Shown here piece after piece: positions 54,515 to 62,904 of a stretch of 64,000 nt of DNA. The DNA is taken from NCBI GenBank assembly GCA_913775095.1, contig CAJYIW010000004.1:124001-188000 (forward strand), written 5' to 3'. How positions within the stretch are numbered: position 1 is the first letter of the stretch; each line of letters opens with the position of its first letter. This stretch comes from an uncultured Siphonobacter sp. (GTDB lineage: Bacteria; Bacteroidota; Bacteroidia; Cytophagales; Spirosomataceae). A program made the position numbers and the translations under genes. The notes under the pieces are model-generated. The model was given only the letters and a program-made list of their open reading frames with translations. It had not been told where the DNA came from and did not search any database.

Positions 54515-56638
54515 ATGACTGTTGATACCCAAAGGTGGATTGTCCTGCCTTTCTGGCGAAGCTATCTGATCCTATGCCTTAACTGGTTTCCAGTTTTTAC
54601 GTTTATGGGTTGTCAGTGGATGGATTCAGAACGAGCCGACCACCCCCACCTCACTCAGGCCTGGACTCATCAACTGGACAGTTTGTCCCGGCTGAAAGGC
54701 GTAACTTATTCAGTCAGGCACCTGGATTCATTGATGAAAACCCTGCCCAAACCAGGCACCGGAGATCAGATCAAACGCCTGCAGCTGCTTCGTCAGTTGT
54801 ATGAAAAAGATCCCGCGTACACTAAAAAGATTTATACCTCTACGGATCAGTTGCTGTCGCTCTTCAAAGATCCGCTTATTCAGAAAAAATACCCACGCGA
54901 CTACGCCGAAGCTTTACTCTTCAAAGGGGATGATTTGCTGAAACAACAGCGATATGCCGACGTGTATCCCTATTATTTTGCCGGAAAACTGGTATTGATT
55001 GAAGCCGGAGAAACCTGTGAGTTAAGCACGTATTCCCGTCGAATTGCAATGGTTTCGTACGGCGATGAAAAATACCATCAGGCGATTGAATATTATAAAA
55101 AAGAGTTTGAGGAACTCCAAAGCTGTAAGCCCGAAGACGGATTTGAGCTGACCTTTGTAGAAAAACAGGGCAGTCTGGACAACATTGGCCTGAGTTACCG
55201 TCAATTAGGAAATCTGGACAGTGCCCTTCATTACTACGACCAGGCTCTGGGATTTATCCAGAGTCATGAAAAAGATTATCCTGATCAGAAACATTTCATG
55301 ACGATGGCTAAAGTAGTGGTCATGAGCAATCAGGCGGATGCTTATCTCGCCAGGAAAGATTATCCTCGGGCCGAGACCATTTTAAGGAACTGCATCCGGA
55401 TTAATTATGCTCTGGGCACGGATATCGAGAATGCCCAGTACTCCCAGCTAAGCCTTATTAAGCTTTACCTGAACAGTGGAAAGTATTCGCAGGCCCGGCA
55501 GGAACTGGAAAGACTTGCGGAGTCTCTCACACGCCGTCCCAGCGACGGGGCGAGTTTTGAATACCAAAGGCTGAGTGGGGCATATTATTTTCAAAGATCC
55601 AGATATGATTCGGCGGCTCATTACTTGATGAACTATCTAACCTATCAGGACCAAATCGAACAGCAGAAGCGGAAAGGGTTACGACTGGATTTTAGCCAAA
55701 GTATGGCTCAAACAGAACGTGACTACGAAAACGCTCTGACCGAACAGCAGGATCACCTGCAAAGACTGTCCCTGAGCATCACCATTCTGGTCGCAGTGGC
55801 CATTCTCGTGATTTTGTTTCTCATGTACCGAAACTGGAAGGCGGCTCATTGGAATGTGCGAAAACTAACCCGGCTGAATGAGAAAATTGCCCGGCAGAAT
55901 ACGGTCATGAAAGATACCGTTCAGGCCCTGGAGGAAAGTCAGCAGCAAAATTACCAGCTCATGAAAATTGTGGCTCATGACCTTCGTAATCCCGTCGGAG
56001 CTATCCATTCGGCCGCTCAGTTACTGCTGCACGAAAATACGTACACGAATGAACAGGTGGAGTTGCTGAACCTGATTCAAACGGCCTCGATCAATGCGAC
56101 CAGCCTCATCAGTCAGCTACTGGAAGTGAACCTGAATGCCAATCAGACTATTCAGAAAGAAAAAATACAGCTGGAAGGCCTGCTGGTCTCAAGCATCAAC
56201 ATGCTTCGTCACAAGGCAGAGGCCAAACAGCAAACCATTGTGCTGGAGTGTCCCAAAATATACATTCCTCTGGATCGGGAAAAGATGTTTCGGGTCATCG
56301 GAAATTTGCTGGGCAATGCCATCAAGTTCAGTCCGCCGGGTAAAACGATCCGTATTGTCGTTGAGGATTCTGCCGAACAGGTATTACTACAATTTGAGGA
56401 TCAGGGCATTGGCATTCCGGCAACTTTACAGAAAAACATTTTCGAATTCTTCACCGTCGCCAAACGACCCGGTACCTCGGGCGAGCAACCTTTTGGACTG
56501 GGCCTGGCGATCTGTCGGCAAATTGTCGCTGCTCACGGCGGTAAAATCTGGTTCAGCAGCGTTGAAAACGAAGGAACTCAGTTTTTTGTGCAGTTGCCCA
56601 AATCTGAAGTAAAAAAAGAGACCCCCGGTAAGATCTGA
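54515..56638 (+). CDS. TPR-containing sensor histidine kinase
   Basis: A 707-residue membrane kinase. A hydrophobic N-terminus with a lipobox-like FMGC is followed by tetratricopeptide repeats (about 100-390; for example LDNIGLSYRQLGNLDSALHY), a TM helix near 415-440 (ITILVAVAILVILFLMY), a short coiled coil, HisKA with VAHDLRNPVGAIHS and an HATPase (GNLLGNAIKFSPPGK, FGLGLAICRQIVAAHGG). The TPR part probably senses proteins or peptides outside the cytoplasm. No cognate regulator gene is adjacent. The last codons lie inside a terminator that mainly serves the opposite gene. Confidence 0.95.
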   Translation: MTVDTQRWIVLPFWRSYLILCLNWFPVFTFMGCQWMDSERADHPHLTQAWTHQLDSLSRLKGVTYSVRHLDSLMKTLPKPGTGDQIKRLQLLRQLYEKDPAYTKKIYTSTDQLLSLFKDPLIQKKYPRDYAEALLFKGDDLLKQQRYADVYPYYFAGKLVLIEAGETCELSTYSRRIAMVSYGDEKYHQAIEYYKKEFEELQSCKPEDGFELTFVEKQGSLDNIGLSYRQLGNLDSALHYYDQALGFIQSHEKDYPDQKHFMTMAKVVVMSNQADAYLARKDYPRAETILRNCIRINYALGTDIENAQYSQLSLIKLYLNSGKYSQARQELERLAESLTRRPSDGASFEYQRLSGAYYFQRSRYDSAAHYLMNYLTYQDQIEQQKRKGLRLDFSQSMAQTERDYENALTEQQDHLQRLSLSITILVAVAILVILFLMYRNWKAAHWNVRKLTRLNEKIARQNTVMKDTVQALEESQQQNYQLMKIVAHDLRNPVGAIHSAAQLLLHENTYTNEQVELLNLIQTASINATSLISQLLEVNLNANQTIQKEKIQLEGLLVSSINMLRHKAEAKQQTIVLECPKIYIPLDREKMFRVIGNLLGNAIKFSPPGKTIRIVVEDSAEQVLLQFEDQGIGIPATLQKNIFEFFTVAKRPGTSGEQPFGLGLAICRQIVAAHGGKIWFSSVENEGTQFFVQLPKSEVKKETPGKI

Positions 56639-56653
56639 TCACCGGGGGTCTCT
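56617..56653 (-). terminator. Terminator overlapping the end of the kinase gene
   Basis: 13-bp perfect stem (56617-56629 and 56641-56653). On the minus strand it is followed by a T run, given by the A run at 56611-56617 inside the kinase gene, so it ends the TonB receptor transcript. The kinase stop codon lies in the loop. Confidence 0.75.
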
Positions 56654-56670
56654 GAAGGAATATAAACTTT

Positions 56671-59600
56671 CTAGAAGCTATACCGGGCTCCTAACTGAAT
56701 CTGGTAAGGGTTACCCGAGGGGTTCACTACTCCATTGGTATTGACCCGGTAGTTGAACCGTTGGTTCGCCCGGTCAAATCCAGGCAAAGCCGGGTTACCA
56801 TTCGCGGCGGCCACTCCCAGACCATATAAGGTTTGGTTTCCGAAGGTTTTGGTTACGCCCCAGGTCTTCTTGAGCAGGTTAGCGAAGTTAAATACATCGG
56901 CGGAAATCTCCAGAGCGTGGTTTTTGTAGAGCTTGAATTTTTTATTGGCCCGTACATCGAAGGTTCCGAAGAAGCCGTTGATTCCACCGTTACGCTCCGC
57001 AATTTTTCCTTCGTACTTCAGGATGAAATCCTTGATACTCTGGCTGGCCTCGGGGTTATCCAGGATGGACTGAAGCCCGGTACGTACGTTGGCAGGCACT
57101 TCTCCGCTGCTGCGGCTGAACACATACGCCAGGTCATTCGTACCGACGAAGTCACCGTTGTTATTCGCACCGGAAAGCATGGAGTAACGCGTCCCGCCAA
57201 TACCCGAGAACCGAACGCCGATGGTCACGCCATAGAAGGAAGGCAGCGTACCGTAGAAGACTACTTTACTACGGAAGTGTCCGTCTGAATACGTCATGCG
57301 GCTCAGGTCACGTGGATCATCTTTCACGGGCAGCGAAAGCGTCGCCGTGTTGGCTACGTTACCGTTGTAGGAAGTATTATCGCGGGCATCGTTCAGGGTG
57401 TAGCTGGCGGTAATTTCTCCATCCCTGAAGTAACGATAGGTAGCGTCCAGAACGACGGCAAACTGGTTTACTTTACCTTCACTGTTCAGCTCCAGCACGC
57501 GACCGTACTTCTGACTAATTCTTCCCTGAAGCCAGTCAGGTACTCCTGATTGCGGCATGGAGTTCAGGGGAACGTACACGCCACGGTTGTCTTCATTCGC
57601 CAGACGGAAGAACGGATCTTTCACCATATTGCGGTCTACATACATGTAGTTGTTCCGACCCAGGGCCATGAATCCTGAAATACCCACCCGCAGCTTTTCG
57701 GTCAGGAAGCGGTTGTAGGAAAGGTTTGCTTTATAAAGTACAGGAATTTTGGCATCAGGCCCGTAGGTATTGATCGTAGGTAACTGAAACTGAGCCAGTG
57801 CGGGAATGCTGCTGTAATTATTCCGGTAAGCATTGAAATCGGGCGTTGGAATGTTGGGTGAACGAACATCCACCGTGGCCAGGTGTTTGCCATCAAAGGT
57901 CAGGTTGTTGATAACCATGTAGTTGTTGATGTCGGAGGCAAAAACACCCGCCCCGAAGCGTACGAAATCCGTATGGCGTTCATTCACATCCCAGGTAAAC
58001 TGAATCCGAGGCTGAACCACGAAAGACTTCAGCTTATGATCCGTACGGATTCCTACTTCATTTAATAAATCCTGGTTCAGAGGTGAAGAGGGATAATGCG
58101 TATAATCCAGACGTAAACCGGCCGTCATGTCCAGACCACGAGCCAGTTTGGTTTGCATTTGTCCGTAGAGACCCACGTTCAGGGTATTACCTGTTACACC
58201 CCAGTCGTCCATCAGCGGAACTTCACGGTAATACCGATAAGGTCTCATGTTATTGAAGTTCTGTAAGGCCGTACCGTTCTCATCAGCGTTAAAGTGGAAT
58301 CGACCATTTACCTCACTCCCATACACCGAATAAGCACTCGTGTACATCAAGTCCGTTCCGAAGGTATATTGAACTTTGTCCGTGTTGTAATAGAGGTTAT
58401 CCACCAACTGGATCACGTTGTTTTTGAACGATTCCTGAGCGAAGCGGTGACCTCCCATTTGAATAGCCGTCGTTACGTTGCGTCCATCACTTAGCTTGGA
58501 TGCTACGTTTTCCACAATCGCACGGGGAATGTTGGACGCGGGTAACTGATCGCCGGGACTACTTTTCTGATACGTATACAGGTGCTGAACTTTTAATTCG
58601 TTCGTCATTTTGGGATTCAGCGTACTGCGTAAAGTCGCGAGGAAACTGTTATCCCAGTTCAGGTCATTTCCGTAGGATTCGTAGAGGTTAATGGAAGTGT
58701 TATCCGCCAGACCCAGTTTGTTCAGATCGTAGGTAAAGTTATTACGAACCGTTAACAGGTGCTTGTTACTGATCTGCCAGTCGATCCGGGCGAAGGCCGC
58801 ATCCGACCCACGTTTTTTGTCGAATGAACCATACTGACGACCATCGGGCGACATGCCATACTTATTGCGGGCAATGCCAATGTACTGATCAAGCGTAGCG
58901 GTGGTCACGTTAAAGCGTCCCTCATCCGTGGGCGTTTGTACGTCAGCAATCACTAAGGGACGTGAATCCTGCTGGTGATCCCATACGAGGAAGAAATGAA
59001 GTTTATCCTTGATGATCGGTCCGCCCAACGAGAAACCATACTGGTTGGTCGAGAAAGGAACATCCCGGCGATTGCCGCGAATGTCATAGGGACTCGACAG
59101 CCAGTTGGCACGGGTGTAGTTGAAGATACTTCCCGTAAATTTATTGGTACCTGACTTGGTTACGGCACTCACCGTACCACCCCCGGCCCGGCCGAAGGTT
59201 ACGTCATACTGGTTGGTTACGACTTTAAATTCCCGAACGGCTTCAATCGAAATGGAGTAAGGAGCGTTGCTTCGGCTGTTCGTCCCACCCGCTGAAGTTG
59301 GGTTTTTGGCCGTCATCCCGTCAATGGTATAGTTCGTGGAAGAACCCAGCTGACCGGACAGGTTACCCCCGCGACTCAGGGGAGACAGATCCGTCAGGGA
59401 GGTGAAGTTCCGACCGTTCACCGGAAGCGTCAGCATGGACTTGGCCGAAACGGCAGTGGCCGTACCTAAGTCTTCAATTTTATTCTTAAGACCGGACGCC
59501 ACTACTTCCACTACCTGCAAACTTTGCTCCTTTTCCTGAACAATCAGGTTGACCCGAACGGCATCGCCCTGGTTGAGCATATAACCCGAACGTTTCTGTT

Positions 59601-59871
59601 CACCAAAGCCTACGAAGGTGGCACTCACATCATAAGGGCCGCCCAAGGGCAACTCTTTGAAGGAATATTCCCCCTTGGCGTTGGTTACGGTTCCCGTCGT
59701 AAAACCCGTCGAAAGGTTTTTGATGGTGACGGTAGCACCCGGAAGTGGCGTATTTTCTTTTTCTAAAATAACCCCGGAAATCGAGGCTTGGGTTGTTTGG
59801 GCAAACAAGGGCTGGCTAACCCAGCAAGTGCCCCACAGAAATAAGAGGACAGTAAATAAATGGTTTTTCAT
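56671..59871 (-). CDS. Oar-like TonB-dependent receptor
   Basis: A 1066-residue outer-membrane protein. A signal peptide (LFLWGTCWVSQPLFAQ) and a carboxypeptidase-regulatory-like domain (GVILEKENTPLPGATVTI) precede the plug (LPVNGRNFTSLTDLSP, then STNYTIDGM), and a large barrel follows, with terminal Phe in IQLGARYSF. The NGRNFTSL and YTIDGM segments are typical of Oar-like receptors. Some Oar family members are linked to surface adhesion or protein export, others to nutrient uptake, so the cargo is open. No SusD partner is adjacent. Confidence 0.93.
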   Translation of the reverse strand: MKNHLFTVLLFLWGTCWVSQPLFAQTTQASISGVILEKENTPLPGATVTIKNLSTGFTTGTVTNAKGEYSFKELPLGGPYDVSATFVGFGEQKRSGYMLNQGDAVRVNLIVQEKEQSLQVVEVVASGLKNKIEDLGTATAVSAKSMLTLPVNGRNFTSLTDLSPLSRGGNLSGQLGSSTNYTIDGMTAKNPTSAGGTNSRSNAPYSISIEAVREFKVVTNQYDVTFGRAGGGTVSAVTKSGTNKFTGSIFNYTRANWLSSPYDIRGNRRDVPFSTNQYGFSLGGPIIKDKLHFFLVWDHQQDSRPLVIADVQTPTDEGRFNVTTATLDQYIGIARNKYGMSPDGRQYGSFDKKRGSDAAFARIDWQISNKHLLTVRNNFTYDLNKLGLADNTSINLYESYGNDLNWDNSFLATLRSTLNPKMTNELKVQHLYTYQKSSPGDQLPASNIPRAIVENVASKLSDGRNVTTAIQMGGHRFAQESFKNNVIQLVDNLYYNTDKVQYTFGTDLMYTSAYSVYGSEVNGRFHFNADENGTALQNFNNMRPYRYYREVPLMDDWGVTGNTLNVGLYGQMQTKLARGLDMTAGLRLDYTHYPSSPLNQDLLNEVGIRTDHKLKSFVVQPRIQFTWDVNERHTDFVRFGAGVFASDINNYMVINNLTFDGKHLATVDVRSPNIPTPDFNAYRNNYSSIPALAQFQLPTINTYGPDAKIPVLYKANLSYNRFLTEKLRVGISGFMALGRNNYMYVDRNMVKDPFFRLANEDNRGVYVPLNSMPQSGVPDWLQGRISQKYGRVLELNSEGKVNQFAVVLDATYRYFRDGEITASYTLNDARDNTSYNGNVANTATLSLPVKDDPRDLSRMTYSDGHFRSKVVFYGTLPSFYGVTIGVRFSGIGGTRYSMLSGANNNGDFVGTNDLAYVFSRSSGEVPANVRTGLQSILDNPEASQSIKDFILKYEGKIAERNGGINGFFGTFDVRANKKFKLYKNHALEISADVFNFANLLKKTWGVTKTFGNQTLYGLGVAAANGNPALPGFDRANQRFNYRVNTNGVVNPSGNPYQIQLGARYSF

Positions 59872-59978
59872 GTAATGGGAATTTGAAAGAAATTCCCTGC
59901 AAAGAGACTACAACAATATTATCTGGATATTAAGGCCGCGTTACTAAATAAGGTAATAATTGCACATATTATATTAAC

Positions 59979-60019
59979 TAAAGAGATAGTTAACTTAGCA
60001 AATCTCAACTATCTCTTTA
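59979..60019. repeat. 13-bp inverted repeat
   Basis: Arms 59979-59991 and 60007-60019 around a 15-nt loop, about 108 bp before the Oar-like receptor start. Could act as a terminator or an operator. Confidence 0.45.
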
Positions 60020-60116
60020 TATTGAGTTAATGTTTATTTCTAACGAAAAAAAGTATACTTCCAGAAAACAAGTTCTTGAAGGTAGCAAGAGACGTTTTGT
60101 GGAGTGATACGGTATT

Positions 60117-60160
60117 AGTCCCCGCAGTCGCTCGGCTCTAGCCGAGTGACTGCGGGAACT
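60117..60160. repeat. Long palindrome, copy A
   Basis: Arms of 21 nt (60117-60137 and 60140-60160) with two mismatches. The core CCCGCAGTCGCT and CTAGCC is shared with copy B at 61361-61406. Confidence 0.75.
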
Positions 60161-60183
60161 AACGAAAGATAGGAACCTGCCGT

Positions 60184-60214
60184 TAGTGTAGGAACGAGAT
60201 GGAATCTCGCACTA
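60184..60214. repeat. Short hairpin in the debris region
   Basis: CGAGAT/ATCTCG (60195-60200 and 60204-60209), extended by TAGTG/CACTA with a 6-nt bulge. Confidence 0.45.
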
Positions 60215-60219
60215 GAGAC

Positions 60220-60292
60220 CACGCATCAACTTTTACAAGTAACGCACAGCATAGAATGCCTGTTAGGCTTAACTCTTGGAACAGGGGGGAAT
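60220..60292 (+). repeat. Direct repeat, copy 1 (RHS-gene debris)
   Basis: Shares CACGCATCAAC, GAATGCCTGTTA and a TTGGA-CAGGGGG run with 61171-61229. The second copy leads straight into RHS-type coding sequence, so this one is probably a fragment of the same kind of gene. Confidence 0.5.
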
Positions 60293-60418
60293 ATTTCTAT
60301 GGACTCAAACCGGGTCGCCGGGCGGTATATGCCATTATCATAGCTCATGGCATTCTTATTGATTTACGCCAATGATACGCTTCTATAAGATGTACTTCAA
60401 GATATGAACCTTCAAATA

Positions 60419-60943
60419 CTAATATTGAGGCTCGTCTCCTCGCCCTCCTGAAGTAGTCGTTCTTGTACAATCTTTAGTCCCTTTTGAACATGCAGAACAG
60501 TATCCATTGATTTCGGGTTGACATCCACCTCCAGAGGAACAGGATGTACTAGTACAACTGGTTTTTGCTACTACCGCAGATACTCTTCCGCCTCTATTAG
60601 TAGCAACAGATAGCAAGGTTGTAGATGTGTATCCGTTGTCGTATTGTGTTCTTAATAAATAATTATTGTCTTTATTTTTTAATAAAGTTGTTTCAGTTAT
60701 TACTACAGACTTATCAAAATCCTTATTAGCTCCTTTCAAACTAATAAGAAGGTCTGTTTGTATTTTTTCTGCGTTGTCTTTTGTAATGCTAAAGTCTCCA
60801 ACGCTTAACGTGTTAACTACCTTTTCTGTACTTGCTCCACTTGTTGTGTTTTGGGTACTCGAATTATCCACGTCGTCTTTTCCACAACTTGCAAGAAAAT
60901 GAACGGATAATAGAAATGCTACGAAAAACATGATTTTTTTCAT
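60419..60943 (-). CDS. Cys-rich lipoprotein of unknown function
   Basis: A 174-residue protein with a lipobox (LSVHFLASCGKDD). The middle is Ser/Thr/Asn-rich; the last 45 residues hold six Cys (TSCTSTSCSSGGGC, then GYCSACSKGTKDC), which may form disulfides or bind metal at the surface. The gene is AT-richer than its surroundings and is flanked by palindromes and RHS debris, so it may be a recent arrival. I cannot assign a domain. Confidence 0.6.
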   Translation of the reverse strand: MKKIMFFVAFLLSVHFLASCGKDDVDNSSTQNTTSGASTEKVVNTLSVGDFSITKDNAEKIQTDLLISLKGANKDFDKSVVITETTLLKNKDNNYLLRTQYDNGYTSTTLLSVATNRGGRVSAVVAKTSCTSTSCSSGGGCQPEINGYCSACSKGTKDCTRTTTSGGRGDEPQY

Positions 60944-61170
60944 AATAGTAGTTGGTTGAGATTATTTTTACTTTACTAAAGTTAAGTATTTTTTTATTTT
61001 GACCAAAGATTACTTAACTATTGGTAAATAAATAGTTACTTTTTACTTATGTGGTTGATAATAAGCGTTTTATTACCGAACCGCCAAATGTTCCAAGTAT
61101 TCGTCCAAAGAACGCCACTTGGAACGAAAAATGAAAAGGCAGTTTGCAACTACCTTTAGTCACAGACTGA
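60944..61170. other. Gap with a 9-bp inverted repeat
   Basis: AT-rich upstream region of the Cys-rich lipoprotein gene. GTTCCAAGT (61090-61098) pairs with ACTTGGAAC (61117-61125). Nothing else was recognised. Confidence 0.35.
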
Positions 61171-61360
61171 CACGCATCAACTCTTCCAATGGAATGCCTG
61201 TTAAGATTAACACTTGGATCAGGGGGAAATGATTTAATGGATGATCTTAGCTATTTTTATTCGGGCAACCAGCTAACCAAAGTAGAAGATGCGGTGAAAA
61301 CGGATGCTGGTCTTAAGGATAGAGCTTCTGCCGAGCATGAGATGAGCTATGACAAAAATT
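61171..61360 (+). pseudogene. RHS-repeat protein fragment
   Basis: The frame reads DDLSYFYSGNQLTKVEDA and then HEMSYDKN, which resembles the YD/RHS-repeat region of large Bacteroidota surface or toxin proteins (where NGNM-type sequence would follow YDKN). The similarity ends at the palindrome that starts at 61361. No long reading frame remains. The first 59 bp duplicate 60220-60292 in part. Confidence 0.65.
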
Positions 61361-61406
61361 TTACTCCCGCAGTCGCTAGGCTCTAGCCTAGCGACTGCGG
61401 GAGTAA
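61361..61406. repeat. Long palindrome, copy B (perfect 22-bp arms)
   Basis: Arms 61361-61382 and 61385-61406 around CT, perfect. It starts one base after the last recognisable RHS codon and ends 35 bp before the end of the oxidoreductase gene. It may also serve as a terminator, but copy A in another setting argues for a mobile or repeated element. Confidence 0.8.
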
Positions 61407-61440
61407 AGTAAATACTTTAAAAACAAAGCTAGATTCTTAC

Positions 61441-62892
61441 TCAAGGTATCAGCTTCCGGTTTTCCTTGATCCCAAACACATCGGCCAAAGCCCGCCTGGC
61501 GGCGTGATAGCCGCACATGCCATGCACGCCCCCGCCCGGCGGCGTGGAAGAAGAACAGATGTAAAGGCCTTTCTTGGAAGTACGATACGGCGACAGTCGC
61601 AAGGCAGGACGGGTGAATAACTGACCGATGTCCAGAATGCCGCCGTTAATATCGCCGCCGATGTAATTAGGATTGTATTCCTCGATTTGAGCGGTATTAA
61701 AGCTATGACGAGCCAGGATCCGATCTTTAAAGCCCGGAGCAAATCGCTCGATCTGATTTTCAATTGCCGCCGTTCGATCCAGCGTAGACCCGTGCGGTAC
61801 GTGGCAATACCCCCAGGCCGTGTGTTTGCCTTCGGGTGCCCGCGAAGCGTCATATTGACTTTGCTGAGCCAGTAGGACAAAAGGGTTATCGGGGTGTTTG
61901 CCTTCAGAACTTAGCTTTTCCGTTTGCGTAATTTCTTCGAGTGTATTTCCTATATGAAGCGTTCCGGCCTGCCGGCATTCGGGATCTTTAAAAGGAATCG
62001 GCCCGTCCAGAGCCCAGTCTACTTTAAAGACACCCATGCCGTAACGATACCCATTCAGTTGATTTCGATACAAAGACGAAAATTCCTGTCCCGCGATTGT
62101 TAGTAACTGCTTCGGGGTAATATCAAACAAAACGGCGTGACTGGAAGGTAACTGCTTCAGAGAAGTGACGTAGAAACTGGTTTCAATCTTCCCACCCATG
62201 GATTCAAAATATCCGGCTAAGGCGTTGGCAATGGATTCTGAACCACCTTTGGGCACAGGCCAGCCGCGTAAATGCCCCGCCGTCAGTAAGACCAGCCCAA
62301 TGGCCGATGTCGTCCAGTTACTTAAGGGCTGAATGGCGTGAGCGGCCATTCCGGCCAGTAAGCCCCTCCCCTGCTGCGTTTTGAAAAGCCGACTGAACCA
62401 GGTGGCTGGCGGTAAGGCGTGCAGACCAAAACTGGCAAAATCAAGGGGATGCGAAGGAAAACCCAGGGGGCCAAGGGTATCCACGGCAATGTTCGGCCAG
62501 ACTTTCGTGAGAAAACCGGCCATCGTTTGATAACGCTCCTGATCTTCACCTAAGGTCTGAGCCGTTTTTTCGATGGAATGATACAAAACCGCCGGATTGC
62601 CCTGATCGAAGGGATGAGCCGCCGCCACTTCGGGGTAAATGTATTCCAGCCCGAATTTTTCCAGCGGTAAGGTATTAAAGAACGGCGATCCCGCCGCCAG
62701 CGGATGGATGGCCGAGCAGACGTCGTGCCTGAAACCGGGGAGGGTTAATTCCTGCGTACGAAGCCCGCCGCCGATGGTTGATTTCCCTTCAACGACCAGC
62801 ACTGATAGTCCCGCTTCCTGTAAGGTGATCGCCGCCGCCAGTCCATTCGGACCCGACCCTACGATTACCGCATCAAAATCTCTTGTTGTCAT
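61441..62892 (-). CDS. FAD-dependent oxidoreductase, phytoene desaturase/PYROXD2-like
   Basis: A 483-residue flavoprotein. The Rossmann motif AVIVGSGPNGLAAAITLQEAG starts the chain, followed by VEGKSTIGGGLRTQELTLPG. The C-terminus has GLYICSSSTPPGGGVHGMCG, typical of the CrtI/PYROXD2 branch. Carotenoid desaturation is possible, but no other carotenoid genes are near and PYROXD2-like proteins have other, unclear roles. It is 12 bp downstream of the sulfite dehydrogenase gene, probably co-transcribed. Confidence 0.9.
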   Translation of the reverse strand: MTTRDFDAVIVGSGPNGLAAAITLQEAGLSVLVVEGKSTIGGGLRTQELTLPGFRHDVCSAIHPLAAGSPFFNTLPLEKFGLEYIYPEVAAAHPFDQGNPAVLYHSIEKTAQTLGEDQERYQTMAGFLTKVWPNIAVDTLGPLGFPSHPLDFASFGLHALPPATWFSRLFKTQQGRGLLAGMAAHAIQPLSNWTTSAIGLVLLTAGHLRGWPVPKGGSESIANALAGYFESMGGKIETSFYVTSLKQLPSSHAVLFDITPKQLLTIAGQEFSSLYRNQLNGYRYGMGVFKVDWALDGPIPFKDPECRQAGTLHIGNTLEEITQTEKLSSEGKHPDNPFVLLAQQSQYDASRAPEGKHTAWGYCHVPHGSTLDRTAAIENQIERFAPGFKDRILARHSFNTAQIEEYNPNYIGGDINGGILDIGQLFTRPALRLSPYRTSKKGLYICSSSTPPGGGVHGMCGYHAARRALADVFGIKENRKLIP

Positions 62893-62904
62893 GGTTGTTA
62901 CCCC

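Larger units (their letters stand above)
59872..60418. other. 547-bp gap with hairpin, palindrome and RHS-type debris
   Basis: No gene. It holds the inverted repeat at 59979-60019, the long palindrome at 60117-60160, the hairpin at 60184-60214 and a sequence (60220-60292) that is repeated at 61171-61229. Confidence 0.55.
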
